Positions 12,406 through 19,747 of a DNA stretch of 35,304 bases are shown here, piece after piece. A program made the translations under genes and the position numbers. The notes under the pieces were generated by a model, which saw only the letters and a list, made by a program, of their open reading frames with translations, had not been told where the DNA came from and made no database searches. The DNA is from a virus. The stretch lies in IMG/VR virus record IMGVR_UViG_3300048592_000094, positions 1-35,304 of that record. One strand, given 5' to 3'. Within the stretch, counting starts at the first letter, position 1. Every line of letters starts with the position of its first letter.

Positions 12406-12942
12406 TCACGCTCCCCCGCCGATCATGCGTAGCCATTCGTCAAGTTCTCGCTGCAACTGCGCCTTTTCCTGTAGCTGCGCGGCCTCAGCGTCTTGCGTGT
12501 TCTGTGCGAATTGCGCGTTCGACGTGACTGTCGGGGCCAATGTGGGGGAGGACGTAGGGGACAATAGCCCCGTCTGCGATTGGCCCATCTGCGCGCTCAA
12601 TGGAGCGAATGACGGCATCTGCATGCTCATGGGCTGAAATCCTGTCTGCGTTCTATTCTCTGCGTTTCGGTCATAACCACGACCGAGAAGGCCGTAGTTC
12701 TCCATGATCCCCGGTGCGGATTGCATCATGAAGTCGAGTAGCCCGAACTGGTTTCCGAACGCATCCCGTTGCTGCTGACTAAACGGCTCCGCCATGTACT
12801 GATCTTGCAGCTCCTGTCCCTGCCCGATCAGGCTCTTTAGCCACGGCTTTGCCGGTGTCCACGGCGAATTAGTAGACTTTTGCGAGCCGCCGCTAGACGA
12901 CAACAGGCCACCTAGCGCGGCCCCTGCGAGTTGTTCCCACAT
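12406..12942 (-). CDS. small virion-associated protein
   Basis: A 178-residue protein, ATG 12942 with AAGGAG upstream. The N-terminus has a short Gly/Ala/Leu hydrophobic stretch (LAGAALGGLLSSSGGSQ). A Met/Gln/Ser/Pro-rich middle (PMSMQMPSFAPLSAQMG) looks disordered. The last 40 residues form a charged coiled coil (DAEAAQLQEKAQLQRELDEW). The layout resembles small ejection proteins that accompany the larger internal proteins. Gene order supports a virion role; sequence alone does not define it. Confidence 0.6.
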   Translation of the reverse strand: MWEQLAGAALGGLLSSSGGSQKSTNSPWTPAKPWLKSLIGQGQELQDQYMAEPFSQQQRDAFGNQFGLLDFMMQSAPGIMENYGLLGRGYDRNAENRTQTGFQPMSMQMPSFAPLSAQMGQSQTGLLSPTSSPTLAPTVTSNAQFAQNTQDAEAAQLQEKAQLQRELDEWLRMIGGGA

Positions 12943-12982
12943 ATCTCTATCTCCTTATCTATCAAGGCCCAAAGCCGTACGG

Positions 12983-14401
12983 CTAGTCGCCGAACAACGA
13001 GCCCGCCAGTTTCATCCCGCCCAGTGCGCCTAGGACCGGATTCCCGCTCGTCGGCTGCGTGTTTGTCCCGCCCATGCCGCCGAAGCCCATGGCCTGATTT
13101 GCGAACTGACCGTACAGGTTCATCGGCTGCATGTACATATTGCCGGCCAGCCCCGCGCCTTGTCCCTGGAGTCCTAGCAGGGAGTTCAAGAAGTTGAACT
13201 GATTGGTGTTTGCGATGTTTGCTGCGTTGGCATTGGAGTTGTAGATGTTGAAATCAAGGTTCTCGTTAAACTGGTTTCCTTGATTCTGCGCGCCAGCGTT
13301 GTACATGTTGCGCTGCTGCTGCTGCCCGGCGTTGAACTGACCTAGGTTGTTTGCTTGCCCGGCATTGAACTGGTTGTTCTGTTGCTGCTGCCCCGCACCA
13401 AACATGCCGAGCTGATTGGCCTGCCCGGCATTGAACGTCCCGAGCCCCATCGCCGCGTTACTGTTGCGCGCAAGATCGGCTTGCGAAAGTCCCGCGTTGA
13501 ACTGCTGCCGCTGCATGTCTGCACCGAGGTTCCGCGCCAGGTCGTTCTGAGCCAGGCCGGCGTTGAACATGCCGATCTGATTGGCGGCACCAAGGTTACG
13601 CGCAAGATCGGCTTGCCTTGCGCCGACGTTGAACTGCTGCGCGCCGAGATTCTGCGCCGCGTTGAACTGGTTCGCCTGCGTGCCGCGCGCCGCCGCGTTC
13701 TCGGCAAGTCCTAGCTGCTGCGCGTAGTCGCCATACCTTGCCTGGGTAGCGATGTTGCCTAGCGTGTTTTGCAGGTTTCGTTGGTCCTCAAGCTGCATCT
13801 GCTGCACGCCGGTATTACCGAAAGCGCCGGACTGCTGCATCTGAGTCTGACGCTGCGGCGCAACCGTCAAGTTGTAGTTACGCGCCGCGTCCTGTGATGC
13901 CGCGTCAATGGCGCGCGTCAGATACGGGTTATCGACACCCGCGAGCGCGTTACGCTCGACGCCAGCATTCTGCGCCGACACAGACCCTCCGGTCTGGCCC
14001 ATGTACGGGTTTGACATCGACGCCCCAGGCGTCGTCTGACCCATGTACTGACTCGCCGACGTCTGCTGCGTCGTCTGCCCAATGTACGGGTTCGATGCTT
14101 GCGCAGCATGTAGCGGCGCGACGCCGGCCGCCGACCGTGCCTGCACCGGATTGACCGCGTTGGCCAGGCTTACCGTGCCTGGCGTCGTCGTGCCGGTGTC
14201 CGTCGTGGCCAGACCCTGCTGATTGATCCAGTTCTGGGCATCGCCAGGATTCCACCCCATCGCGGTATCAAGCTCAGCGGGTGCAACGCCGTATTGCCTC
14301 GCGGCCGCATATATGCCGGCCGGGTCGATAGCGCTGCCGTTCGGCCCAACAAGCCCCTGCTGCGTCAAAAACTCCCGGATTTCTTGCGCCGAATACGCCA
14401 T
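12983..14401 (-). CDS. Asn/Gln-rich repeat protein of the virion
   Basis: A 472-residue protein; ATG 14401 overlaps the previous stop (TGATG), with GTG 14404 as an alternative. The N-terminal 70 residues form a small helical domain (SAQEIREFLTQQGLVGPNGS). Residues about 100-140 repeat short NPYxGQT-type units. From about 240 to 385 there are roughly 11-residue repeats of two interleaved types, QFNAGQANQ-like and ADLARNLGA-like. The repeats should form a regular rod or coil. The position among ejection and tail genes suggests an internal virion protein or tail extension. The repeated DNA may change length by recombination. Confidence 0.6.
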   Translation of the reverse strand: MAYSAQEIREFLTQQGLVGPNGSAIDPAGIYAAARQYGVAPAELDTAMGWNPGDAQNWINQQGLATTDTGTTTPGTVSLANAVNPVQARSAAGVAPLHAAQASNPYIGQTTQQTSASQYMGQTTPGASMSNPYMGQTGGSVSAQNAGVERNALAGVDNPYLTRAIDAASQDAARNYNLTVAPQRQTQMQQSGAFGNTGVQQMQLEDQRNLQNTLGNIATQARYGDYAQQLGLAENAAARGTQANQFNAAQNLGAQQFNVGARQADLARNLGAANQIGMFNAGLAQNDLARNLGADMQRQQFNAGLSQADLARNSNAAMGLGTFNAGQANQLGMFGAGQQQQNNQFNAGQANNLGQFNAGQQQQRNMYNAGAQNQGNQFNENLDFNIYNSNANAANIANTNQFNFLNSLLGLQGQGAGLAGNMYMQPMNLYGQFANQAMGFGGMGGTNTQPTSGNPVLGALGGMKLAGSLFGD

Positions 14402-14796
14402 CACGTCACCTCGAAATAGTTACTGCCATCGCTCACTACCTCCCGCCTCTGCCACGCCGTCGTGAGCGTTACGGATGCCGCTCCGTCGATCGTTCCAGAT
14501 GACGCGTCAATCGTGACGACGTGCGTCGTGTTGTTCGCTCGCTTCACGACAACCCGCTTCCCGAGCATATCTAGCGCGGCCGGGAGCGTTACCGTGAGTG
14601 TCCCGGCCGGTGATACGAGGATGATGTGATCCGCCGTCCCCGCTGCATACGATGCAGACACGGATACGACATTGTGAAGTTGCCCGCCAGCGGCTTGATT
14701 CAGCGCGTCCGCGTGCTGCCGCAAAACATCCTCAAGACGCGCCCGAAACATACGCGCGTCATCCGTGAGTTGCGGTGATGGCTTGACCTTATTCAT
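14401..14796 (-). CDS. small beta-rich virion protein
   Basis: A 131-residue protein whose ATG overlaps the 3' end of the nozzle-like gene by 8 bases. After an N-terminal helix (DDARMFRARLEDVLRQHADA) it has a beta-domain with GTLTVTLPAALDMLGKRVVV and HVVTIDASSGTIDGA. This strand pattern recurs in phage tail and fibre proteins that form trimeric beta-prisms. It probably decorates the tail or joins the fibre to it. No enzymatic residues stand out. Confidence 0.6.
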   Translation of the reverse strand: MNKVKPSPQLTDDARMFRARLEDVLRQHADALNQAAGGQLHNVVSVSASYAAGTADHIILVSPAGTLTVTLPAALDMLGKRVVVKRANNTTHVVTIDASSGTIDGAASVTLTTAWQRREVVSDGSNYFEVT

Positions 14797-16231
14797 ACCC
14801 TGTAGGCTTGAACCTGGCGGCGATGTCTTCGACTTCGACCGGACCTGTAAATGTTGCCTTTAGCTGGTGCCATCGCGCGTTTTGTAGCAGGTCGAACCGA
14901 TCCACGTTATGCGTGCAGGACTTTGACGTCAGGGTCGCCCCAAGCTCGTCCAATGCCCGCGCCTCCAGCGTCTGGCTCGTCGGCTTCGTCCTATACCGTA
15001 GTCTGACGCGATCAGCCAGCGACCACCTATCCGCATCCCCTACCCATCCAGTGATGAAAGACGATGCGCCGGGCGTCCCCGTCAGCGTGTACAGCGTCGT
15101 GCTTACGAACCCGCCAACCTGTTCCTTCCCAGAGTTCCAGAATGGCGAATCGTAGGCAATCTCCGGCAGATCATCGTAGGTGGAATACTCCGAGCCGAGA
15201 GAGTCATAGGTGACGGCCGACCTGACGACGTACAGTGGTGCCGTCAGCGCTAGATCGACTCGGCCCCACTTGTTTGACTGGTAGTTGTACACCAGTGCGG
15301 CGGTCAGCGTGATGTCTGTTCCGCTCGGATACCACCACCAGATCGTCGATGTCGTTGGGTCGTGCTGCCCGGCGATAAGGTACAGATAAGCGCTGTTGAC
15401 CTCCTCGCCGAAGAACCACTCTCTGATGCCGTCGCTGATGGGCACCGGACGCGACCCGTCAAACCGCCAGATGTCATCCTGTCCGATGAAATAGTGGACG
15501 TTATTGACCGCCACCACCGCCTCGGACGACACGGCTCCGGCCGCCACAGGGACGCGCTCGAAGCGCCACACTTCTGGAGTGCCGACATAGGATCCGACGT
15601 GCATCGCCTGCGACTTGTAATAGACGATCTGGTCGCCTAGTGCCTTTACGGCAACAATCGGGCCCGGCGATGAGACCAAGAGTCCTGAGGTCGCCTGCGT
15701 TGTGATGTCAGGCGCCCACGTCCCTGACGGGTTGAACAACTGCGAACACCACCAACGATGCTCTTGCAGCCCGTAGGACGTCGATAGCCCGGTGCTCGTG
15801 TCGTCGCAATTGCCGAGCATCAGGAAGCCCGAGGCAGTGTCCATGCACGCGGCCTTGGGAGCGTTTGCGACATCCGCGAACGCGGCCGTGCTTGATACCT
15901 GCAGCTGTGTGCTGATGTTCGTCGCGTAGGTCAGGTCGCCGTATTGCGCGAACTGCCACCGCACCGCGCCCGTGCTATATGCCGTCCCACGAGAACGATC
16001 CGTCCAAGTGCCGCCCGAGCCTTCATATAGCGCAGTTGTCGTGCCAGCGAACAATCTCCGCGTTCCGCCCAGTTTGTTCACCAGTGCGGCGCCGTTTGAT
16101 GCGGCGGCAAGATCGGCGTATCCAGCGTCTTGCCACGACGGCGCGGCCGCATAGCCCCGCTTTGTCGGGGCCATGTTGACTTCCAGCAGCACGCCCGGCG
16201 TGCTTTCTGGTGAGTCAGGCGCGAAGATCAT
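14789..16231 (-). CDS. tail nozzle / DNA-stabilisation-type protein (gp10-like)
   Basis: A 480-residue beta-rich protein starting at ATG 16231 in an ATGA overlap. Repeating short strands with Trp and Tyr (GDLTYATNISTQLQVSS; IVAVKALGDQIVYYKSQAMH; VHYFIGQDDIWRFDG, then PVPISDGIREWFF) suggest a beta-propeller, like the P22 gp10 or T7 gp12 nozzle proteins that close the short tail tube. The gene order adaptor, small protein, nozzle fits this. An exact family match needs a profile search. Confidence 0.65.
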   Translation of the reverse strand: MIFAPDSPESTPGVLLEVNMAPTKRGYAAAPSWQDAGYADLAAASNGAALVNKLGGTRRLFAGTTTALYEGSGGTWTDRSRGTAYSTGAVRWQFAQYGDLTYATNISTQLQVSSTAAFADVANAPKAACMDTASGFLMLGNCDDTSTGLSTSYGLQEHRWWCSQLFNPSGTWAPDITTQATSGLLVSSPGPIVAVKALGDQIVYYKSQAMHVGSYVGTPEVWRFERVPVAAGAVSSEAVVAVNNVHYFIGQDDIWRFDGSRPVPISDGIREWFFGEEVNSAYLYLIAGQHDPTTSTIWWWYPSGTDITLTAALVYNYQSNKWGRVDLALTAPLYVVRSAVTYDSLGSEYSTYDDLPEIAYDSPFWNSGKEQVGGFVSTTLYTLTGTPGASSFITGWVGDADRWSLADRVRLRYRTKPTSQTLEARALDELGATLTSKSCTHNVDRFDLLQNARWHQLKATFTGPVEVEDIAARFKPTGYE

Positions 16232-16521
16232 GCGAGAAGCGCGGCAATGCCGCTATCGACGACAGACTGGATATCTGTGTCTGTCGCGTTCAGGCCGGCA
16301 CCGCCAACCACCGGATTGGCGACGCACGCAATTGCCACGCGGCGCATTACATCGGCATCGAGGACGCCGCGCAATAGTCCTCGCGCCTTGTCTTTTTGAC
16401 CCGCCGTTGCTGATCCGTCATTCAGAACGCCGCGCGCAGCGACCCATATAGCGTATTGGATGCGCTTGCGAAACTGCCCGTTTTCAACCAGATCGAAACG
16501 GTCGGCATATGATGTCGTCAT
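16228..16521 (-). CDS. small head-tail connector-region protein
   Basis: A 97-residue protein, ATG 16521 with GAGG upstream, overlapping its neighbours on both sides by 4 bases. It is all-helical: FRKRIQYAIWVAARGVLNDG, then KARGLLRGVLDADVMRRVAI. The pattern recurs in short phage proteins encoded between adaptor and nozzle genes. It may fill a ring in the neck or tail. Function not established. Confidence 0.6.
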   Translation of the reverse strand: MTTSYADRFDLVENGQFRKRIQYAIWVAARGVLNDGSATAGQKDKARGLLRGVLDADVMRRVAIACVANPVVGGAGLNATDTDIQSVVDSGIAALLA

Positions 16522-17087
16522 TCGCAGACCTCGGAGCGTATTTGCAGGATTGACCCGATGCGGGATGCAGTTTCGGCCTCCATGACGCGACCGACGGCTG
16601 CAATGTATTCGCCCGCCATCTGCTGCGCCATCGCGTCGTCGCGGGTATAGATGGCGGCCTGCTTCAGGGCGCCAAACAGGTACACATCAGGCGCATTCGT
16701 CAGCAGCCAATTCGTATCACCATCGGCAGACAGCGCATCGAAGGCTGCCCAGTAGTCAAGCTGGTAGTCGCCGGCCGCGCTGTAGAGCGTATCGCCGATG
16801 ATCGTGTAGCGGTACTTGCCGCTGTTGTCGTTATAGGTGTGCCACTCCTGAGGCGGTGAATACAGCAGCGGAATGTCGCCTATGATGAACTGCCGCACCT
16901 GTATGAAGTCATCGCCTAGCGTGATCGTGCCCGTCGTCGTGCCCGTATCGCGCGTCTCCATCGCTCGCACTCGAACGGTGCGCCGAATGTCGGCTTCGGC
17001 AAGCGTGACGAACGTCGGGATAACGGTAGACAAGTCCTCCCGATGCAGCCAGGCCGCGATGTTTGACTTCAGCTGTCCGTAGTTCAT
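16518..17087 (-). CDS. head-tail adaptor (gp4-like)
   Basis: A 189-residue protein. ATG 17087 overlaps the methyltransferase stop (ATGA); the frame is open further upstream but that part is a shadow of the methyltransferase. The start MNYGQLKSNIAAWLHREDLS and the following IPTFVTLAEADIRRTVR, MET and a Tyr-rich beta segment match adaptor proteins of the P22 gp4 or T7 gp11 type. Twelve copies of such an adaptor extend the portal and receive the nozzle. It directly follows the cargo block, so the structural operon resumes here. Confidence 0.75.
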   Translation of the reverse strand: MNYGQLKSNIAAWLHREDLSTVIPTFVTLAEADIRRTVRVRAMETRDTGTTTGTITLGDDFIQVRQFIIGDIPLLYSPPQEWHTYNDNSGKYRYTIIGDTLYSAAGDYQLDYWAAFDALSADGDTNWLLTNAPDVYLFGALKQAAIYTRDDAMAQQMAGEYIAAVGRVMEAETASRIGSILQIRSEVCE

Positions 17088-17593
17088 TCGGGCTCCAAGA
17101 CGAGATAGAACCCGCCCGGCGTGCGCCCCATGTCCCGGATGTCGAACCCTTCGCAGAACTTGGGCAACCACCAACGCGCTGGGCGCTGGACGATATGGGC
17201 ATTGCGCCCATCTGGTAGCGTTTTCTGCGCTGGCCCGGTGTGGATCGAGACTATCGCGACGGTTCGCGTAAGTCGCCGAATGTCTCGGATGACATCAACG
17301 GTAAACTGCGGCTCGACGTGCTCCAGAACGTCGATGCAGGCCACCATGTCGGCCGGGTGCGGTTCGCACGCGTAGTCTACTACGCACGGATCGTAGCCGC
17401 AATATTCGATCTGGCACACAAGCCCGGATCGCAGGGATTGTCGCGATCCGCAGCCGTAATCAAGCAGCGTCGAGCATCCGTGCTGCTCGGCGATACGGGA
17501 CACCAACGGCCCGAAACTGCGGCCCATGACGCCATAGGTTCCGGTGGCATGCAGCGCCGCCTGTTGTTCTCGGTAGTCATCCGTGACAAACAC
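17084..17593 (-). CDS. SAM-dependent methyltransferase (class I)
   Basis: A 169-residue protein. GTG 17593 is preceded by AAGGA; the longer open frame upstream overlaps the glycosyltransferase-like gene in another phase. Motif I is LLDYGCG (residues 43-49), the acidic residue D68 follows in GYDPC, and MVACIDVLEHVEP (83-95) is a typical post-I/II region. This places it in the UbiE/Methyltransf_11-like group that acts on small molecules or sugars. No DNA-methyltransferase (N/D)PPY motif is present. It overlaps the glycosyltransferase-like gene by 17 bases, suggesting both act on one product. Confidence 0.8.
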   Translation of the reverse strand: MFVTDDYREQQAALHATGTYGVMGRSFGPLVSRIAEQHGCSTLLDYGCGSRQSLRSGLVCQIEYCGYDPCVVDYACEPHPADMVACIDVLEHVEPQFTVDVIRDIRRLTRTVAIVSIHTGPAQKTLPDGRNAHIVQRPARWWLPKFCEGFDIRDMGRTPGGFYLVLEPE

Positions 17594-18260
17594 TTTGCAT
17601 CCTTTCCAGCGCAGCCCGCCATTCGTCGGCATGCGGTGCGTCCTTGTAGGAATCGAACCCAGGGATGCCAATGGAGTAATGAATGATCTTGGCATTAGGG
17701 TTCTCGCCGTGCTCTTGGCACAACCAATTCCACTCGACGGGCAGCGCACCGATCAGTTCGTCCTTGAGGAAATCGAACCGGAGCAGATGCATCGGCGTCA
17801 TGCCCTCGACGACTTCAGGCCGCATCTCGCGCCACCAGAAATGCGAGCAGTTGATGAGCATGAGTGATGCCCACTGTTTTCTTTCGTAGTCGAGGTTGTC
17901 GCACTCCATCGGCGTCCCGACGTACTTGCGCGGATGCCGCGTCATGTAATCATGCTGCACTACCTGCACGGCTTTGTACTCATCCCGCAGCGCCCATAGC
18001 TCGGCAATGTCAGCCCGGCAAAGCATGTCCGCCGCATCCGCGAAGATCGCCCAGCCGCGGAAGTCTTGCAGCCACGGGATCAGGAACCGCGTGAACGTGA
18101 AAGCGTTGCTGCCGCGCTTGTCGCCGAAGTAGTCCCGGAACAGCTCGATCCGCAGCGGTACAAACGCTACCGGATGTGTGGCGTTATGCAGTACCGACGA
18201 CTGGAATACATGCGTGCCGACTTCCTCGCGCTCGTCGAAGCCGGTGAAGATGGGGATCAT
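17577..18260 (-). CDS. glycosyltransferase-like protein (GT8-type features)
   Basis: A 227-residue protein starting at ATG 18260 in an ATGA overlap. PIFTGFDEREEVG opens the protein, FTRFLIP lies at 56-62, and WAIFADAADMLCRADIAELW (70-89) contains the likely metal/nucleotide-sugar D-x-x-D (75-78). Near the C-terminus are VEWNWLC and KIIHYSIGIPGF. These features fit single-domain GT8-like transferases of phages and bacteria that move a sugar from a nucleotide donor. Acceptor unknown. It lies between an HNH endonuclease and a methyltransferase in the cargo block. Confidence 0.7.
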   Translation of the reverse strand: MIPIFTGFDEREEVGTHVFQSSVLHNATHPVAFVPLRIELFRDYFGDKRGSNAFTFTRFLIPWLQDFRGWAIFADAADMLCRADIAELWALRDEYKAVQVVQHDYMTRHPRKYVGTPMECDNLDYERKQWASLMLINCSHFWWREMRPEVVEGMTPMHLLRFDFLKDELIGALPVEWNWLCQEHGENPNAKIIHYSIGIPGFDSYKDAPHADEWRAALERMQSVCHG

Positions 18261-18796
18261 GCTGCGTGCTTCACGACAAGTTTGCACATCTTCAAAAAGT
18301 AATCCTCTTTGAATTTGTTCTTCATGAGATTGATGTCTTTGTGAACGAACTGCACGTTGTTCTTCGTGTATGGCAACTTGCCGTCAATGCGATCAAGTGA
18401 CGCTGTTCTTCCACCCTTGTCGCACGTCAGAGCAATGGGGAGCCCCGTAAGAGCGCAGCGACCGCCGCTCCGCTCCCATAGTTCTTGCACGTCTTCAATT
18501 GATATGCTGACTTCTATGTTTCTGACTTGTGCAGCTTTAAGCATCGTCCCGTAGAAATTTTGCGGGATGTCCTTAAAGCCGCGCCACGCTGGGTTGCTGC
18601 TGCCAGCCATACCGCTGCATTTGCGGCACCCGGTAGACAAGCCATTTAGGATGTTCTCTCGCAATACATCCCTTTTGCTGCCGCACTTACAAACGCACGA
18701 AAGGTTGGATCGCTTAGGCGTTTTCTTACCAAGACCTATGACAGTCCAACGCCCAAACCTCTTGCCAATAAGCGGTGTGTCATCGATTCGCCTCAT
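18257..18796 (-). CDS. free-standing HNH homing endonuclease
   Basis: A 179-residue protein. The N-terminal part has GKRFGRWTVIG followed by two zinc-like cysteine pairs (CVCKCGS, then CRKCSG), a recognition module often found in homing HNH enzymes. IPQNFYGTMLKAAQVRNIEV comes next. The nuclease core is GGRCALTGLPI, then SLDRID and NVQFVHKDINLMKNKF. The DNA is visibly more A+T-rich than its neighbours, a sign of separate origin. It splits the glycan-type cargo genes and overlaps the next start by ATGA. ATG 18796 is the likely start. Confidence 0.85.
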   Translation of the reverse strand: MRRIDDTPLIGKRFGRWTVIGLGKKTPKRSNLSCVCKCGSKRDVLRENILNGLSTGCRKCSGMAGSSNPAWRGFKDIPQNFYGTMLKAAQVRNIEVSISIEDVQELWERSGGRCALTGLPIALTCDKGGRTASLDRIDGKLPYTKNNVQFVHKDINLMKNKFKEDYFLKMCKLVVKHAA

Positions 18797-18817
18797 TACG
18801 GCATTATAGCCGTTTGA

Positions 18818-19747
18818 CTATCCTGCAACGCACTTTTCGCAAGCTGTTCCGGTAACGTCTTTATTCAAGTGCGCTTGCCTTAGTGCGCGGAATTTGAGCG
18901 AGTTCCACCCTTCCATGAACGAGACTTGTGTCAGGTCGGCCATTTCCAGACCGCCATCAGTGGTGTCGCCAAAGCAGCACGCAATTAGCTTTCCTGACTT
19001 GTCAACGTGCCCCTCGGTCATGGTGGCCCAACATGGTAGCGGTGGCCGCATAGCACCGACTCTGCCAGGATTGCCGGGACCGGGCTTCATGCCTGCGGCA
19101 TTGCTGGCTCCGTTCATCGAGAACAACGGCAGCCAATAGGTCTGGTCACAGTGCGGAGCGATGTCGTCGATGACCTCTTGCATCGCCTCGCCCTGCACCC
19201 CGTCGAACTTGATCGACGAGGCATAGATGCCGCACTTGTAGCCGCCCTCGTCGCGGATGCGCCGCGCCGCCTTGAGATTGTCGATAGCGCGCTGCCAGTA
19301 CCTGGGCGAGACCTTCGCAACCTCGGCAAGCTGCCCGGCGCTGTGGAAGTTGATCGAGAACTTCAGCGAATCCAGCCCTGCATCGAAGCACGCGCGCACC
19401 CGCTCCGGCGTCGCTGCGCTGCCGTTCGTCGTCAGGAATACATACGGGAAACCGACCTCTTTTGCCTCTCGGATCGCCTCTGGCAGCCATTTGCAGGTAA
19501 AGGACTCTCCGATGTAGAAGACGCCCAGTTCCTCGACGCCTGCTGCGCGCATTTCGCGGATGACGCGGGAGTAGAGCGCCCGGTCCATCGCGCCACTCGA
19601 CTTGTTCAGCGACTTGGTGCAGAACCCACAGTTGTAGTTGCACGTCGCCGTAATCTCGATCTTCACCGACTTCGGCGCCGGGATGATCTCGCCCCGATAC
19701 TGCGGCGCGATGCGCGTGATGTTGTCGATCCTGTCCGTAATTCCCAT
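18818..19747 (-). CDS. radical SAM protein with SPASM-like C-terminus
   Basis: A 309-residue protein; ATG 19747 overlaps the previous stop by one base. CNYNCGFC (C36, C40, C43) is the radical SAM CxxxCxxC site that holds a 4Fe-4S cluster and cleaves S-adenosylmethionine. IGES near 79-82 takes the place of the GGE motif, and TTNGS (106-110) is the next conserved strand. Five further cysteines (C239, C257, C258, C303, C306) form a SPASM-like extra-cluster domain, seen in enzymes that modify peptides, proteins or sugars. The gene is sandwiched between a TPR glycosyltransferase-like gene and other transferases. Its substrate may be a capsid or tail protein, or a glycan. That last step is inference. 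Confidence 0.9.
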   Translation of the reverse strand: MGITDRIDNITRIAPQYRGEIIPAPKSVKIEITATCNYNCGFCTKSLNKSSGAMDRALYSRVIREMRAAGVEELGVFYIGESFTCKWLPEAIREAKEVGFPYVFLTTNGSAATPERVRACFDAGLDSLKFSINFHSAGQLAEVAKVSPRYWQRAIDNLKAARRIRDEGGYKCGIYASSIKFDGVQGEAMQEVIDDIAPHCDQTYWLPLFSMNGASNAAGMKPGPGNPGRVGAMRPPLPCWATMTEGHVDKSGKLIACCFGDTTDGGLEMADLTQVSFMEGWNSLKFRALRQAHLNKDVTGTACEKCVAG

